Below are positions 8,512 through 18,050 of a stretch of 64,000 nt of DNA, in pieces. Position 1 is the stretch's first letter. Each line of letters begins with the position of its first letter. The notes below the pieces were generated by a model. The model worked only from the letters and a program-made list of their open reading frames with translations, searched no databases and had not been told where the DNA came from. The position numbers and the translations under genes were made by a program. Source of the DNA: Caballeronia sp. dw_276 (GTDB lineage Bacteria > Pseudomonadota > Gammaproteobacteria > Burkholderiales > Burkholderiaceae); the NCBI RefSeq assembly GCF_018449635.1, contig NZ_JAAVUV010000006.1:186001-250000 (forward strand), in the 5' to 3' direction.

Positions 8512-9888
8512 ATGGAAGTCGCTCGGCGGCAATTAATATATGTGACTCGTGACCCGAGTGCGCCTCTGTGCGCCCGGTTCGAGGAGAGGGGCTGGCACAT
8601 CGAGGTAGTTTCCAATGCCAAGGATGCTCGCCGCTGGCTTCGCAGCGATCTGGCAACGGGCGGCTTGCTGGATCTATCGAGCAATTTTGAAGCGCATGAA
8701 CTTGCGGCGCTGGAAGCGTCGCTGACGCTCACCAACGTGGGCTGGGTCGCGGCCACCGTGACGGGCCAACTGGAAGACGCGGCCGTGCGCCGGCTGATTC
8801 GCGACTATTGCTTTGACTACGTGACGTTGCCTACATCGAATGATCGCGTGGTGGATGCGGTCGGCCATGCATACGGCATGGTGGCCTTGCACGAAAACGC
8901 ATCGAACGATGCGCGCGACGGCCGCGCCGAAGGCGAAATGGTCGGTTCGTGCGACGCCATGCTCAGCCTGTTCCGCTCCATCCGCAAGGTTGCGATGACC
9001 GACGCACCGGTCTTCATCTCGGGCGAATCCGGCACGGGCAAGGAACTGACGGCAGTCGCCATTCACGAACGTTCGGCCCGGCGCGAACAGCCGTTCGTCG
9101 CGATCAATTGCGGCGCGATTCCCGCGCACCTTTTGCAATCGGAATTGTTCGGCTACGAACGCGGTGCGTTCACTGGCGCAAATCAACGCAAGATCGGGCG
9201 GGTGGAAGCGGCCAATGGCGGCACGCTTTTCCTCGATGAAATCGGCGATCTGCCGCTCGAAAGCCAGGCCAGCCTGCTGCGCTTCCTGCAGGAGCGCAAG
9301 GTCGAGCGGCTCGGCGGACACGGCTCCACGCCTGTCGACGTGCGCATCATCTCGGCCACGCACGTGGACATGCAAACAGCGATGATCGAAGGGCGGTTTC
9401 GCGCCGACCTGTATCACCGTCTGTGCGTGCTGCAAATCGATGAACCGCCGCTGCGCGCGCGCGGGAAAGACATCGAATTGCTCGCGAAGCACATGCTCGA
9501 CCGTTTCAAGAAGGACGCGAGCCGGCGTCTGCGCGGCTTTGCGCCCGATGCCATCGCTGCCATTCACAATTATGGCTGGCCCGGCAACGTGCGTGAGTTG
9601 ATCAACCGCGTGCGTCGCGCGATCGTGATGTCGGAAGGGCGGCAGATCAGCGCGCGCGATCTTGAGTTGGGCGAGTACGTGGAAGTTGCGCCGGTGTCGC
9701 TTGCGCAGGCGCGCGAGGCGGCGGAGCGGCAGGCCATCGAACTTGCGTTGTTGCGTCATCGCGGGCGTCTTGGTGACGCGGCCCAGGAACTCGGCATTTC
9801 GCGCGTCACGCTGTACCGCCTTTTGAGCGCGCACGGCATGCGTCACATTGAAGTCGATGCCCCCACGGAACACGTCACGCGCGGCTGA
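8512..9888 (+). CDS. VpsR-like sigma-54-dependent Fis-family activator (copy 2)
   Basis: The 458-residue protein has the same architecture as copy 1: receiver-like N-terminal domain without an evident phospho-acceptor pattern (residues 5-130), AAA+ domain with Walker A GESGTGKE, GAFTGA loop, LFLDEIGDLPL Walker B, arginine-finger region and R-rich RRLRGFAPDAIAAI, then a Fis helix-turn-helix (ELGISRVTLYRLL). AAAGGA sits 8 bases before the ATG. The AAA+ and HTH parts are very similar to copy 1, whereas the N-terminal domains differ more, implying duplication followed by change in signal input. It faces away from copy 1, and thyA follows downstream. Control of exopolysaccharide or biofilm genes is a family-based guess. 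Confidence 0.9.
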   Translation: MEVARRQLIYVTRDPSAPLCARFEERGWHIEVVSNAKDARRWLRSDLATGGLLDLSSNFEAHELAALEASLTLTNVGWVAATVTGQLEDAAVRRLIRDYCFDYVTLPTSNDRVVDAVGHAYGMVALHENASNDARDGRAEGEMVGSCDAMLSLFRSIRKVAMTDAPVFISGESGTGKELTAVAIHERSARREQPFVAINCGAIPAHLLQSELFGYERGAFTGANQRKIGRVEAANGGTLFLDEIGDLPLESQASLLRFLQERKVERLGGHGSTPVDVRIISATHVDMQTAMIEGRFRADLYHRLCVLQIDEPPLRARGKDIELLAKHMLDRFKKDASRRLRGFAPDAIAAIHNYGWPGNVRELINRVRRAIVMSEGRQISARDLELGEYVEVAPVSLAQAREAAERQAIELALLRHRGRLGDAAQELGISRVTLYRLLSAHGMRHIEVDAPTEHVTRG

Positions 9889-10037
9889 TTCCTGACCGCG
9901 CCTGACGGTGGTCCGTCGGGTATTCCAGTTCGTCTGAAGTCCTCGTCTGAAGTCCAAATCCGGCGTTCACCCGAATCGCCGCGACTCGTACGGCTTTACC
10001 CCCTTAAAGACGTCTTTGCGCCAGACCTTTCGGCCCT

Positions 10038-10046
10038 TGGTAAAAT
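10038..10046 (+). promoter_or_regulatory. Extended -10 promoter element for thyA
   Basis: TGGTAAAAT fits the extended -10 pattern and lies 88 bases before the thyA ATG. It separates thyA from the activator gene ending at 9888. No good -35 box is visible. Confidence 0.4.
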
Positions 10047-10133
10047 CGTGGTTTGGTTTTATCGGCGGCTGGATTACTGCTGTTCGCCACAGGAATCCAG
10101 CCACGGGCCACCCCTTTTACGAACAACCCTTCC

Positions 10134-10967
10134 ATGATCCAGTATCAAGAACTGCTCAAAGACATTCTCGAGCGCGGCGCTCGAAAGATGGACAGGACCG
10201 GCACAGGGACGATCAGCACGTTCGGCCGGCAATTGCGGTTCGATCTGGCGGCGGGTTTTCCGATCGTGACGACCAAGCGCATTCACATGAAAAGCGTGGT
10301 CTACGAGCTGCTCTGGTTCCTGAACGGCGATACGAACATCAAATACCTGAAAGACCACGGCGTTACGATCTGGGACGAATGGGCCGATGAAAACGGCGAC
10401 CTTGGTCCGGTCTACGGTCACCAATGGCGCTTCTGGCCAAAAAACGACGGCACGATGGTCGATCAGGTAAGCGGGCTCGTGCATCAGATCAAGACGCGGC
10501 CGAATTCACGCCGCCTGATGCTGACGGCGCTGAACGTGGCGGATTTCCCCGACGAATCCATGTCTCCCGTCGATAACGCCCGCGCCGGCCGCATGGCGCT
10601 CGCGCCTTGCCATTGCCTCGCGCAGTTCTACGTGAACGATGGCAAGCTGAGCTGTCTTTTGTATTGCCGCAGCCAGGATGTGTTTCTGGGCACGCCGTTC
10701 AACATCGCGAGTTACGCGTTGCTCACGCATATGCTCGCGCAACAATGCGATCTGGATGTAGGCGAACTGGTGTGGACGGGCGGCGATTGCCATATCTACC
10801 TGAACCACTTGGAGCAGGTGGACCTGCAATTGAGCCGCGAGCCGTATCCGCTGCCCAAGCTCAAGCTGGCGAGAAAGCCCGAGTCGATCTTCGATTACCA
10901 ATACGAAGACTTTGTCATCGAAGGTTATGAATATCACCCGGGCATCAAGGCGCCTATTGCTGTTTAA
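10134..10967 (+). CDS. thyA: Thymidylate synthase
   Basis: The 277-residue protein starts [20 protein letters not shown] and carries the catalytic cysteine in [11 protein letters not shown], the folate-binding [22 protein letters not shown] block and the C-terminal IKAPIAV. It methylates dUMP to dTMP, producing dihydrofolate for FolA. An upstream in-frame ATG at 10053 would add 27 residues with no family support. Compared with the 264-residue enzyme of E. coli it has a short insertion around residues 90-110. The stop codon lies inside a 13-bp tandem repeat (10963-10996). Confidence 0.95.
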   Translation: MIQYQELLKDILERGARKMDRTGTGTISTFGRQLRFDLAAGFPIVTTKRIHMKSVVYELLWFLNGDTNIKYLKDHGVTIWDEWADENGDLGPVYGHQWRFWPKNDGTMVDQVSGLVHQIKTRPNSRRLMLTALNVADFPDESMSPVDNARAGRMALAPCHCLAQFYVNDGKLSCLLYCRSQDVFLGTPFNIASYALLTHMLAQQCDLDVGELVWTGGDCHIYLNHLEQVDLQLSREPYPLPKLKLARKPESIFDYQYEDFVIEGYEYHPGIKAPIAV

Positions 10968-10996
10968 AGCGGCGGTTTAAAGCGGCGCTTTAAAGC
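10963..10996 (+). repeat. 13-bp tandem repeat over the thyA stop codon
   Basis: Two and a half units of TTTAAAGCGGCGS are seen: 10963-10975, 10976-10988, and the partial TTTAAAGC at 10989-10996. The second and third units also form a palindrome TTTAAAGC-GGC-GCTTTAAA (10976-10994). The thyA TAA (10965-10967) is in the first unit. There is no T-run, so it is not a classical terminator. Confidence 0.75.
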
Positions 10997-11005
10997 ATCC
11001 GGCGA

Positions 11006-12970
11006 TCAAGGCGTGACTATGTTGAACATCGGGTCGAAGGTATCGAGAAGACCAAACAGCTCGCTGACCTTCTGAGCGTTTCCGCTGACCTTGTCACCAC
11101 CCGCCTGGCCGCCGCTCATCAAGAACCTGGCAAAGTCGTTCTTGTTCATGGTGAGCGTGGCGTCCGGGTTCGCGAACGCGACGCCTTCGGTATAAATCAG
11201 CACCGAATTGCGCAGCTCGATGCCGTACTTGCGGCCATCGCCGAGATTCCAGTTGATGACCGTGTGCTTGCCGTCCGCCTTCGGACCGTTGAGCCGGATG
11301 CCCATGAAGTCGAGCAACATTTCGGGGCTCATTGCCGCGATGGCATCGGGCGTTGCCGTATTGATGCCCTTGCCCTTCGGCACGCCGTTGCGCAACTCGA
11401 ACGCCCCCATCAAATACTCGTTGCGCCACGTCGGGTTCTCGGTCTGGTAACCAAGTTGTTCGAGCGCATCGGCTTGAAGTTCGCGAGCCGCCTTGTTCGA
11501 TGGATCCGCGAACACGACCTTGTTCATCACGGTTGCGACCCATCGGTAATCGCCTTTATCGAATGATTGCTTCGATTTCGCGATCACTGCGTCGGCGCCG
11601 CCCATGAACTCGACGAAGCGCGCCGACTCTTCTTCCGGCGGCAGCGGATGCAGGTTCGCCGGATTCGAATCGTACCAGCCGAGATAGCGCTGGTAGATGC
11701 CCTTCACGTTGTGATTCACCGAGCCGTAATAGCCGCGGTTGTACCACTTCTTGCCGATGCCATCAGGCAACTGAACCTGCTCCGCGATCTCAGTCATGGT
11801 GTAGCCGGCGTTGGCGAGACGCAGCGATTGATCGTGGAGATACTTGAGCATGTCGCGCTGATCGGCCATGTAGCTCACGACATTCTGACGGCCCCATGTC
11901 GGCCAGTGATGCTGAGCGATCACCACATCCGTGCGGTCGCCGTAGTGCAAGATGGCTTCGTTGATGGTCTTCCACCATTGCACCGTGTCGCGTACCTGCG
12001 CGCCGCGCAGCGTGTACAGGTTGTGCATGGTGTGCGTGGTGTCTTCGGCGGTATCCAACAGCTTGAACTGCGGCATGTAGATCAGCATTTCGGCAGGCGC
12101 TTCCGTGCCGGGCGCCATCTGGAATTCGAACTGAACGCCATCGATAGTGCGTGTATCGCCGGTTTTTTCGACGGTGTCGTTCGGCGCGATCAAGCCGAGA
12201 TTGCCGCGCGCGTTGGTCTTGCCGAGACCGGCATCGACTTGTCCGCGCGCGCTCGCCGGCAACATGGCGCCGTATTGATATAGCGCGCGGCGGCCCATTG
12301 CGTTGCCCGCGTAGATATTCTCCGCCACGGCTTCCTGCAAGAAGCCGCTGGGCGCGAGCACCTTGACCTTGCCGCTCTTCGCATCGGCTTCGTCGATCAC
12401 GCCTTTCACGCCGCCGTAGTGATCCGCGTGGCTGTGCGTGTAGATCACGGCGACCACCGGTTTCTTCGGCCGATGCTGGAAGTAGAGATCAAGCGCCGCG
12501 CGGGCGGCTTCGCGCGTTGTCAGCACGTCGATCAGTACGATGCCCGTATCGCCTTCGATGATCGTCATGTTCGAGAGATCGAGTCCGCGCACCTGATACA
12601 CGCGGTCCGTCACCTTGAACAAGCCGGTGAACATGTTCAGCTGTGCGATGCGCCACAGGCTCGGATTGACCGTGTCGGGCGCCTCACCCTTGAGAAAAGC
12701 GTACTTGTTCAGGTCCCAGCTCGTGCGGCCGTCGTCGGTTGGGAACGTGCCGTTCGCAATCGTGCCCATAAAGCCGCGCTGCGCGTTGTCGAAGTCGGTT
12801 TTATCGGCGAAGGGGAGTTGCTGGTAGACAGCAAGGTTGTCTTGCCGGGTGATGGCCGTGGCGTCCTTGGCGGGCGCGAAAGCGGCTTGCTGCCCAAGCG
12901 CGAACGGCGCGGCGAGCACGCTCAAAGCTGCTATTGCGGCAAACGTGAGCCGGTGCGGCGATACGATCAT
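11006..12970 (-). CDS. Periplasmic alkyl sulfatase (SdsA1/BDS1 family)
   Basis: The protein has a Sec signal peptide (LTFAAIAALSVLAAPFALGQ), then a metallo-beta-lactamase domain with the zinc-binding motif THSHADHYGG near residue 178, a dimerisation domain, and a C-terminal SCP2-like domain ending in FGLLDTFDPMFNI. This is the layout of class III alkylsulfatases such as SdsA1, which hydrolyse sodium dodecyl sulfate and related esters to alcohol and sulfate, providing carbon or sulfur. I prefer the second ATG (12970), which has GGAG 7 bases upstream; an ATG at 12982 is possible. The gene upstream is an ArsR-type regulator in the same direction. Confidence 0.9.
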   Translation of the reverse strand: MIVSPHRLTFAAIAALSVLAAPFALGQQAAFAPAKDATAITRQDNLAVYQQLPFADKTDFDNAQRGFMGTIANGTFPTDDGRTSWDLNKYAFLKGEAPDTVNPSLWRIAQLNMFTGLFKVTDRVYQVRGLDLSNMTIIEGDTGIVLIDVLTTREAARAALDLYFQHRPKKPVVAVIYTHSHADHYGGVKGVIDEADAKSGKVKVLAPSGFLQEAVAENIYAGNAMGRRALYQYGAMLPASARGQVDAGLGKTNARGNLGLIAPNDTVEKTGDTRTIDGVQFEFQMAPGTEAPAEMLIYMPQFKLLDTAEDTTHTMHNLYTLRGAQVRDTVQWWKTINEAILHYGDRTDVVIAQHHWPTWGRQNVVSYMADQRDMLKYLHDQSLRLANAGYTMTEIAEQVQLPDGIGKKWYNRGYYGSVNHNVKGIYQRYLGWYDSNPANLHPLPPEEESARFVEFMGGADAVIAKSKQSFDKGDYRWVATVMNKVVFADPSNKAARELQADALEQLGYQTENPTWRNEYLMGAFELRNGVPKGKGINTATPDAIAAMSPEMLLDFMGIRLNGPKADGKHTVINWNLGDGRKYGIELRNSVLIYTEGVAFANPDATLTMNKNDFARFLMSGGQAGGDKVSGNAQKVSELFGLLDTFDPMFNIVTP

Positions 12971-13202
12971 TGTTGTCTCCATTGAAGGCCATGCCTGGTT
13001 TGTTGTTCACGCCTGAATGGACGCCAAGGCACTCATGGATCGCAATTTTGGTATTGCCGATAAACCCCTGGGAATGACCGGTCGTTGTTCGATAAACCAG
13101 TCCGCCGCGTGCCCCTGACGTCACAAGCGAGTCAAAAACTTTACAGGCGAACCGGTTTTGTATTTGTCATATTTGGTCGGCTTTTGAACGGGCCATCAAT
13201 GG

Positions 13203-13970
13203 CTATGTGTCCTTGAGGACCTCGGCGAAATGATGCTCACCCGCCGGCGTGACGCGCAGAATGCGGCGCCGGGATGTGGTTTCGAGCCAGCCGTGTTCGG
13301 TGCACGCATCGAGGAAAGCCGCGCCCAGCGCGCCGCCCAGATGTGGCCGGCGCTCGCTCCAGTCTATGCACGTGCACGCGAAGCGCCGCCGCCGTGCTTT
13401 CTGCTTGTTCAGATCGATGCCGAGTCGCGAGAACGCGTCGATTCCTCGCGCGGTTGCGTCGAGCGAGGTGGGGCCGGGGCGCGCGGATTCGGGCGCGGCA
13501 CCGGGTATGACCTCCAGCCATTCTGATTTCAACATCCGCTCGAACAACCTCACCGCCAGTTCACCCGCGAGATGGTCATAGCAGGTCCGCGCGTACCGCA
13601 TGTCGAGCGGCACGGCCGACGCAGGCCTCGGTGCCCGGCGATGCACTTCAACCGGCTCGCGCAGCGGGGCGCTGGCTTGCGCAAGATTGGCGAGCGCTTC
13701 GATCGCCATCGCGATGTCGGGCGTGGCGATGCGGTAATACCGGTGCCTGCCGCTGACCTCGAGCGCGAGCAATCCGCTTTCGATCAGCCGCGCAAAATGC
13801 CCGCTCGCCGCCGAGGGCGAGATGCCTGCGATCATCGTCAGTTCGCCGGCGGGGCGGGCGGTGCCGTCCATCAGCGCCCAGAGCATGGCGGCGCGCCCGG
13901 GGTCCGCGAGCAGCGCGCCAATCCGCGACAAACCCGGGAACGGGCGTGCATCGTCGTGATTGAGGGTCAT
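13203..13970 (-). CDS. ArsR-family winged-helix transcriptional regulator
   Basis: Residues 15-95 form a winged-helix domain: DPGRAAMLWALMDGTARPAGEL and then AGISPSAASGHFARLIESGLL, the typical ArsR recognition helix, followed by a wing RHRYYRIA. The remaining 150 residues include EHGW LE and a C-terminal basic part; they match longer ArsR-like regulators rather than the 100-residue metal sensors, and I see no cysteine pair for metal binding. AGGAGG stands just before the ATG. It precedes the alkylsulfatase gene by 230 bases in the same orientation, so control of that gene is likely but unproven. Confidence 0.8.
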   Translation of the reverse strand: MTLNHDDARPFPGLSRIGALLADPGRAAMLWALMDGTARPAGELTMIAGISPSAASGHFARLIESGLLALEVSGRHRYYRIATPDIAMAIEALANLAQASAPLREPVEVHRRAPRPASAVPLDMRYARTCYDHLAGELAVRLFERMLKSEWLEVIPGAAPESARPGPTSLDATARGIDAFSRLGIDLNKQKARRRRFACTCIDWSERRPHLGGALGAAFLDACTEHGWLETTSRRRILRVTPAGEHHFAEVLKDT

Positions 13971-14107
13971 GAAAACCTCCTTCGATTGACTCTACTTTAG
14001 CGGCTCGGTGCACGCGATGTTTCACTGAGACGTGAAGTATCGATGCGCTGGAGGCACGGGGCTAAAATGGGGTTTCGTATCGAAGTGCGGTCTTGCTGGG
14101 GATTTTC

Positions 14108-14251
14108 ATGCTGAAACTATTGGTAGTGGCGCTGCTTGCCGCGGTGTGTGCGGGGTGCGCGGGAACGTCGGGCGGATCGTCGTCGGCGGGCGGGTCGAGC
14201 GGCATCACCATGTATGGCGTTATCGATGAAGGCATTTCGGTACGGAAGTAG
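14108..14251 (+). CDS. 47-residue lipoprotein
   Basis: The short frame encodes MLKLLVVALLAAVCAGCAGT, a clear type II signal peptide with lipobox CAGC and predicted lipidation at Cys17. A Gly/Ser linker follows, and the end ITMYGVIDEGISVRK resembles the first strand of Burkholderia porins, which typically read VTLYGVIDAG. A TAAAAT box at 14063-14068 could be its -10 element. The whole product is too short to be a porin; it may be a conserved small lipoprotein or the remnant of one. I recall similar short lipoproteins in Burkholderia, but cannot verify this here. Confidence 0.65.
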   Translation: MLKLLVVALLAAVCAGCAGTSGGSSSAGGSSGITMYGVIDEGISVRK

Positions 14252-14296
14252 AGGTCAGCGCGTCTTGCCGTGAACCCGTCCACATTTTGAGACTCG

Positions 14297-14302
14297 TATA
14301 AT
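14297..14302 (+). promoter_or_regulatory. Perfect -10 box before the thioesterase gene
   Basis: TATAAT lies 53 bases before the ATG at 14355. There is no good -35 at the standard distance. Confidence 0.4.
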
Positions 14303-14354
14303 TCCGGCAACTCCACTTTGCCGGGCAGCCCCGCTGGGCGTGCCTTACATCTAC

Positions 14355-14882
14355 ATGAACACTGCAGCGCCGCTCTCAAATTCCACCGATGCCCCCATCA
14401 CCGACCGGTCCGAAACCACGTTCCGGTTTCTTGCCGAGCCGACGTCCGTCAATTTCGGCGGCAAGGTTCACGGCGGCGCGTTGATGAAGTGGATGGACGA
14501 GACGGCCTACGCGTGTGCCGCCGTCTGGTCCGGACGTTATTGCGTAACCGTGAGCGTGGGCAACATCCGCTTTCGCCGGCCCATTTTGGTTGGCAATCTC
14601 GTGGAGTTGCGCGCGCGGGTTGTCGCAACCGGGCGCACGAGCATGCACCTGCATATATCGGTGCATGCCGGAGACCCGAAGAGCGGCGTATTGCAGCAGA
14701 CGACTGATTGCCTGATGGTGTTTGTCGCTGTCGATGAACAGGGCAAACCGGTGCCGGTTCCGTCCTTCGTGCCGGTGACCGACGAGCAGAAACGGCTCGC
14801 AAAATATGCAATGGACGTCAAGGATGCGCTCGATGCCATCGTGGAATTGAAGCCGGAAGAAGTCGCGGCGGGCAAAGTCTAG
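14355..14882 (+). CDS. Acyl-CoA thioesterase, hotdog fold
   Basis: The 175-residue protein shows the YciA/BFIT-type hotdog signature: NFGGKVHGGALMKWMDETAY near residue 40, with the catalytic Asp in the long helix, and VTVSVGNIRFRRPILVGNLV (start of the second conserved strand pair). Such enzymes hydrolyse acyl-CoA to free acid and CoA in the cytoplasm. The chosen ATG gives MNTAAPLSNSTD; an ATG five codons upstream is possible. The chain length preference cannot be read from the sequence. The gene stands alone, with the small lipoprotein before it and a methyltransferase after it. Confidence 0.85.
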   Translation: MNTAAPLSNSTDAPITDRSETTFRFLAEPTSVNFGGKVHGGALMKWMDETAYACAAVWSGRYCVTVSVGNIRFRRPILVGNLVELRARVVATGRTSMHLHISVHAGDPKSGVLQQTTDCLMVFVAVDEQGKPVPVPSFVPVTDEQKRLAKYAMDVKDALDAIVELKPEEVAAGKV

Positions 14883-15011
14883 AATTTCATCAAACGAAAC
14901 AAGCAAATAAGACGTTTCTCATTCAAGCGCGTGTGCATTGTCGGCATAGTTCAGCGCATCGAGCGAAAGGCCATCAACGTGGCCGCGCCACAATCTGAAT
15001 GAGGAACTACC

Positions 15012-16565
15012 ATGACCTGGACGGCCGGCTACAACAGCTCCGTTGCTTACACCACCGGCTACTATCAGGAACAAAGCCCAAGCTATCTGAATGCGTGTCT
15101 TGTGATGCAGCGTGTACAGCCGCCATCGCTTGAAAAATTCACTTATTGCGAACTTGGATTTGGTCAGGGACTGACGTCGCTGATCCTGGCCGCGACACAC
15201 CCGAACGGCGAGTTCTACGCCTGCGATTTCAACCCGCTGCATGTGCTGAGCGCGTCATCGGTACGCGACGAAGCGCGCTTGCCAAACCTTACCTTGCTGG
15301 AAAACGGCTTCGGCGAGCTTGCAGAAGGCAAGGTCGATTTGCCTTTGTTCGACTACGTCACGTTGCACGGCATTATCTCGTGGGTATCGGACGAAACGCG
15401 TGCGCAGATCATGCAGTTCCTCACGCGCTATCTGAAGCCGGGCGGCGTTGTGCAAATCAGCTACAACGCCATGGTCGCTTGCGCGCAGATTCAACCGCTG
15501 CAACGCTTGTTGATGCTCGGCGCGGGAAAGGGCGGCGATGCATGGGCGAAAGCCTATGAACTGGCAGCGAAGGTAAAGAACCTTGAAGCGCTGCATTTCA
15601 CGCGCAACCCTGACTCGGCGAGCCGCGTAAATAGTTTTAACGATCTCGATAAAAACTATCTCGTCCACGAATACCTGCATGCAAAGTGGACGCCATTTCA
15701 CATCACCGACATTGCGCAGGAAATGGCCGAGGCGAAGTTGAGCTTTGCTGGCAGCGCGCGGTTTGCGCACATGGCGCCCGTTGCGTGGCTCGGAGACGAC
15801 CAGCGGCAAATGCTGGAAACGGTTGCTGATCCAATCGAGGCGGAAGAACTGCGCGACTACTTTGTGAATCGCGGATTCCGCTCGGATATCTTCGTGCGCG
15901 GCAAGGCTCAGCTCAGTGATATCCGTCTGCGCGAACAAGCGCGCCACGTTTATTTGTGGGGCAACGCGTCGGCGGTCTACAAGCCGGAGGTCAGCGTGGA
16001 ACACGCCACGATCACTCGCTCCGACAATGCTCACAAGCGCTTGTTCGAATTGCTGCGCCGCTCGGAAACAACGCTGGCGCAAGTTTTCGATGCACCCGAG
16101 TTCGCCGGACTCTCGCTCGACTCCATCCTGAAGCTGCTGCGGTTATCGATCGCAGTTGGTGAGACCGTCGTGCGTTATGGCGCGGAACAACCGCGCGCGG
16201 CAGCGGACCGGCTCAACGGTGTTTTGCTGTCGCGAATCGAGCGCGGCGAGGTCTGGGGCGCATTGGCGTCGCCCCGGCAGGGTGGGGGTGCCGGGATCAG
16301 CGTTCTGGATCAGTTGATGCTCGCCTCACTGCATGGGAAGGCCGATCCAATCAAGGCGCTGACCAGAGATCACGATGAACTGGTCGCGCGCGTGAAGCGC
16401 TCGCTGACTGCGACGGGCCTGAAATTACGCGTCGGGGATGTCGAGGTCGCCGAAGGGGACACTGACAAGCGCATCGGCCACATCTTCGAAGACTCGGGCA
16501 AGACGCTGCTCGCGCATGCAGTCGAACAGGGTTTCCTGGCCGCGCGAAAGACATCAGCACGTTAA
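15012..16565 (+). CDS. Class I SAM methyltransferase with methyltransferase regulatory domain
   Basis: The N-terminal half is a Rossmann methyltransferase: YCELGFGQGLTSLILAATHP at about residues 45-64 is motif I, CDFNPLHVLSA motif II, and LFDYVTLHGIISWVSDE motif IV. The middle and C-terminal parts resemble the methyltransferase regulatory domain found in the rickettsial outer-membrane protein lysine methyltransferases (PKMT) and related proteins. There is no signal peptide, so it acts in the cytoplasm. AGGAAC lies 8 bases before the ATG. It converges on fumC with only 52 bases between. The substrate is unknown; a protein target is inference from the family. Confidence 0.8.
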   Translation: MTWTAGYNSSVAYTTGYYQEQSPSYLNACLVMQRVQPPSLEKFTYCELGFGQGLTSLILAATHPNGEFYACDFNPLHVLSASSVRDEARLPNLTLLENGFGELAEGKVDLPLFDYVTLHGIISWVSDETRAQIMQFLTRYLKPGGVVQISYNAMVACAQIQPLQRLLMLGAGKGGDAWAKAYELAAKVKNLEALHFTRNPDSASRVNSFNDLDKNYLVHEYLHAKWTPFHITDIAQEMAEAKLSFAGSARFAHMAPVAWLGDDQRQMLETVADPIEAEELRDYFVNRGFRSDIFVRGKAQLSDIRLREQARHVYLWGNASAVYKPEVSVEHATITRSDNAHKRLFELLRRSETTLAQVFDAPEFAGLSLDSILKLLRLSIAVGETVVRYGAEQPRAAADRLNGVLLSRIERGEVWGALASPRQGGGAGISVLDQLMLASLHGKADPIKALTRDHDELVARVKRSLTATGLKLRVGDVEVAEGDTDKRIGHIFEDSGKTLLAHAVEQGFLAARKTSAR

Positions 16566-16582
16566 TTACCGTTTGAAGGCAA

Positions 16583-16603
16583 CGGTTGATACGTGATCAA
16601 CCG
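16583..16603. terminator. Hairpin between convergent methyltransferase and fumC genes
   Basis: CGGTTGAT-ACGTG-ATCAACCG is a perfect 8-bp stem in the 52-base gap between convergent genes. No T-run follows on either strand, so a terminator role is uncertain. Confidence 0.4.
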
Positions 16604-16617
16604 CTGCAACCCCGGCT

Positions 16618-18012
<1,395 letters not shown>

Positions 18013-18050
18013 GACGACTTGCTCCTTCAGGTTCGGTTGAAACGTGACGC

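Noticed and set aside
8351..8536. 61-codon frame upstream of activator copy 2, possible leader peptide
   Set aside because: It runs into the activator gene in another frame and has a basic, random-looking translation. No attenuator is visible after it.
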